From the NCBI GenBank assembly GCA_003989085.1, contig RXIV01000006.1, positions 124,001 through 188,000 on the forward strand: a DNA stretch of 64,000 nucleotides, written 5' to 3'. The notes under the pieces are model-generated. The model had not been told where the DNA came from. It saw only the letters and a program-made list of their open reading frames with translations, and did no database searches. Numbering within the stretch: position 1 is the first letter of the stretch; each line of letters starts with the position of its first letter. Below, one piece after another: positions 62,344 through 64,000 of the stretch. Source of the DNA: Candidatus Competibacteraceae bacterium (GTDB lineage Bacteria; Pseudomonadota; Gammaproteobacteria; Competibacterales; Competibacteraceae). The position numbers and the translations under genes are program-made.

Positions 62344-62805
62344 TCAGGTTTCAGGGAAACGCGGCTCAATGCTCATTTCACTGAGCAGGGAATTACCGAT
62401 AAAACAGTTTTCCTTGGCCTTGCGGTGCAGTTCCCGCACCGAATCCACATCAGGGATCGTCGCGCCGCTGAATACCGCCAAGGGCCGCAGGGTCAAGCGC
62501 GAAACCATCATTTTCCCTTTCTCATTCTTGCCCAGCTCCGCCAGCGGTTCGTCTTCGTAACGATCCACTGTCAGTTTCCTGAGTGCGGCGATGGTCAGAA
62601 AGGTCAGCATGTGGCAACTGGACAGCGCGGCCAGCAGCGCCTCCTCCGGGTTGCTCATCTCGGGATTGCCCGAATAGTCCGGGGCTGCCGATCCCTGCAC
62701 GATTTGCCCACCCGCCAGCCGCCAGGTGTGGCTACGATCGAAGGTTTTGTGATCGAAATCCGGCGTTGTCCGCCGCCAGTTCAGCGCAATGGAAAAGTGC
62801 GACAT
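62344..62805 (-). CDS. OsmC/Ohr-family peroxiredoxin-like protein
   Basis: The 153-residue protein has the two Cys sites of the OsmC family: one in LSSCHMLTFLTIAA and one in KENCFIGNSLL, plus the N-terminal SGNPEMSNPEEALLAALSSCH layout. These proteins reduce organic hydroperoxides using thiol chemistry. Spacing fits the YhfA/OsmC branch rather than Ohr. It is a single gene, 75 nt upstream of the L,D-transpeptidase gene on the same strand. Confidence 0.87.
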   Translation of the reverse strand: MSHFSIALNWRRTTPDFDHKTFDRSHTWRLAGGQIVQGSAAPDYSGNPEMSNPEEALLAALSSCHMLTFLTIAALRKLTVDRYEDEPLAELGKNEKGKMMVSRLTLRPLAVFSGATIPDVDSVRELHRKAKENCFIGNSLLSEMSIEPRFPET

Positions 62806-62856
62806 GGGGATTTGCTCCTCAAAAAAACGTTAGAACAGGGTCAGGCCGCTCGCTTG

Positions 62857-63177
62857 CTAACCACCATCGGATGGCAACGCCTTTAGCGCTGTCGGCGTGC
62901 AGGCATCGCCGTTCAACGCCCGTTCCAGTCCGGCAATCCGCTCGCGTAATTGCTGATTGATCGCATCCTGCCGGGCCAGCAGCGCTGCGCCATCGAGCGA
63001 TGACGCCCTTGTCATGGACAGAACCCGCACACCGCCAAACAGCCAGCCGGCAGCCAGACCACTCAACAGGATCGCCAGCGCCGCCAGACCCCAGACCCAA
63101 GCGCGTTGATAGCCGGGAATCGCCGGCTTATCGGCATAGATCGTAAATTGCGGGTATTCCTGTTTGATCATGGTCAT
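62857..63177 (-). CDS. Small single-span membrane protein with coiled coil
   Basis: The 106-residue protein has a cytoplasmic N-terminus, one membrane segment (VWGLAALAILLSGLAAGWLFGGV) and a periplasmic helix (ALLARQDAINQQLRERIAGLERAL) likely to form a coiled coil. It lies 3 nt downstream of the preceding gene on the minus strand, so both are probably one operon. No family recognised. Confidence 0.6.
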   Translation of the reverse strand: MTMIKQEYPQFTIYADKPAIPGYQRAWVWGLAALAILLSGLAAGWLFGGVRVLSMTRASSLDGAALLARQDAINQQLRERIAGLERALNGDACTPTALKALPSDGG

Positions 63178-63180
63178 TCC

Positions 63181-63999
63181 TCAACGATCCACGGTAAACG
63201 TCGTTACTGGTACAGTGGCGTTAGGCCGAATAGCGCCTTTGAACACCGACTCCTGTCCACCTCGGATCAACCGCACCTGAAAGGGCGTTTCAGCGGGGTT
63301 TTGCTCATCCTTGCGCGGTACATAGCGGACAGCGATTTCGTAGGGTCCCGGCGACGCCTTGCCCGCCGGCCAAAACGCATTTTCCACGGGACGGTCGCTC
63401 AATTTGTCACGGCTAGCGTTGGCGTCTACATCCAGCGCACCGCCACATTCCGCAGGATGCTGGTAATCCAGTGGCCGACCTGATGGGCAGCGCACGACCA
63501 AATCAAGATCGCTGCGACCGTTCCACAGCAAAGCGACTGTGATCTCACCGGTCGCCGCACCAGCAGCGGATAAGCGGTTAGCAAATTCGCGACGTTCTTC
63601 CGGGGTCGGATCGGCTTTGACCGGCACTTCAATGATCGGGGGTTGCTGCACCGATGTAATCGGCGGGGTCTGGCGATCCGCCAACAGTTCTTCCAGAGTC
63701 CGCGATGGCACTGCCGGAATATCTCTATCGGATGTCGTCCGCTCCGGGGCGCTGGCCAAGGCCCTGCCGGGTACATCACTGGAATTACGCCCGGACGCGG
63801 CCAGGGAAACGGTAGTGTGGTCGCCTGAAATCGCAGTGTTTGGGGCGGTAGCGCGGTCAGGCGCCGGAATTGACGTGGGCAGAGCGACGCTACGGTCGGT
63901 GTCCGAAGCGGTGGCGGGGGCTTCGGCAGCGGGAACCCCTGCAAGACTGGAAACCGGCGCTTTCACTCTAGTGCGTGGGTTCTCACCTCCGGCAACCGC
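63181..63999 (-). CDS. Protein of unknown function with beta-sandwich domain, 5' end outside window
   Basis: The frame stays open to the window edge; GTG 63966 is only a possible internal start. The visible N-terminal half is low complexity, rich in Ala, Pro, Ser, Thr. From about 150 residues before the end there is a folded part: LLWNGRSDLDLVVRCPSG, DVDANASRDKLSDRPVENAFWP, and PYEIAVRYVPRKDEQNPAETPFQVRLI. The pattern of D-L-D-L and a later Glu-Asn-hydrophobic segment with PGPYEIAVR resembles bacterial pre-peptidase or YfaP-type (DUF2135) beta domains. It precedes the small membrane protein gene by 3 nt. Role unknown. Confidence 0.6.
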   Translation of the reverse strand, partial: AVAGGENPRTRVKAPVSSLAGVPAAEAPATASDTDRSVALPTSIPAPDRATAPNTAISGDHTTVSLAASGRNSSDVPGRALASAPERTTSDRDIPAVPSRTLEELLADRQTPPITSVQQPPIIEVPVKADPTPEERREFANRLSAAGAATGEITVALLWNGRSDLDLVVRCPSGRPLDYQHPAECGGALDVDANASRDKLSDRPVENAFWPAGKASPGPYEIAVRYVPRKDEQNPAETPFQVRLIRGGQESVFKGAIRPNATVPVTTFTVDR

Positions 64000-64000
64000 A

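Overview
The window is high-GC proteobacterial chromosome, most like a gammaproteobacterium. This is inferred from GlmU, GltX, CcoNOQP, BioC/BioH, FimV, a PhoPQ-type two-component pair and an Lpp-type lipoprotein. Storage-glucan-type enzymes (GH94, GH57) and a cbb3 oxidase would fit a Competibacter-like relative, but the species cannot be fixed from the sequence alone. Genes are dense. The main gaps are an IS remnant (31.3-31.8 kb), an RNA array (38.7-39.1 kb) and one unexplained gap (5.13-5.59 kb).

Layout. 0-5.1 kb: the 3' part of an AT-rich PD-(D/E)XK endonuclease, radA, and a tightly overlapping cobU-cobT-cobC-cobS set for the cobalamin nucleotide loop. 5.6-12 kb (minus): a large GH94 phosphorylase carrying two in-frame copies of a small repeat, gltX and glmU. 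12-17.8 kb: a papain-like protease, a ProQ-domain protein, a methyltransferase, two overlapping membrane GTPases and a conserved secreted protein. 18-20.5 kb: PepSY protein, response regulator and PhoQ-like kinase, with two oppositely oriented 11-bp-period boxes upstream. 20.5-25.5 kb: a T1/barnase-type RNase, a 35-residue lysine-rich protein, Grx4, a peptide-amidotransferase-type asparagine synthetase, a BON lipoprotein and SodB. 25.6-31.3 kb: probable betaine-lipid genes (btaA, btaB), a metallophosphoesterase, and an FtsX-type ABC transporter with a Cys/His-rich membrane partner. 32-36.5 kb: galE and a c-di-GMP group (PAS-PocR-GGDEF-EAL protein and two PilZ proteins).

The most striking locus is 38.66-40.69 kb on the minus strand. 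A TROVE/Ro60 protein gene is followed 16 nt later by four tandem structured RNAs and a strong terminator. All four RNAs share a Ro-type stem (5' CGAATGC, 3' TTCCTTG or close variants). One carries a permuted tRNA-like domain of T arm, closed acceptor hairpin and D arm, as in bacterial Y RNAs of the YrlA type. Successive RNA stems, and the last stem and the terminator, are each separated by 11 nt. I read this as a Ro-Y RNA cassette with an unusual multi-RNA array.

41-64 kb: GH57 hydrolase, an HEXXH protein, lipA, the ccoNOQP-ccoG-ccoH cluster, bioH-bioC, class I fumarase, an EncFtn-like ferritin without a visible encapsulin-targeting tail, a FimV-like protein, an ACP-ligase-acyltransferase fusion, an L,D-transpeptidase/Lpp/L,D-transpeptidase group, an OsmC protein, and two proteins of unknown function, the last cut by the window end.
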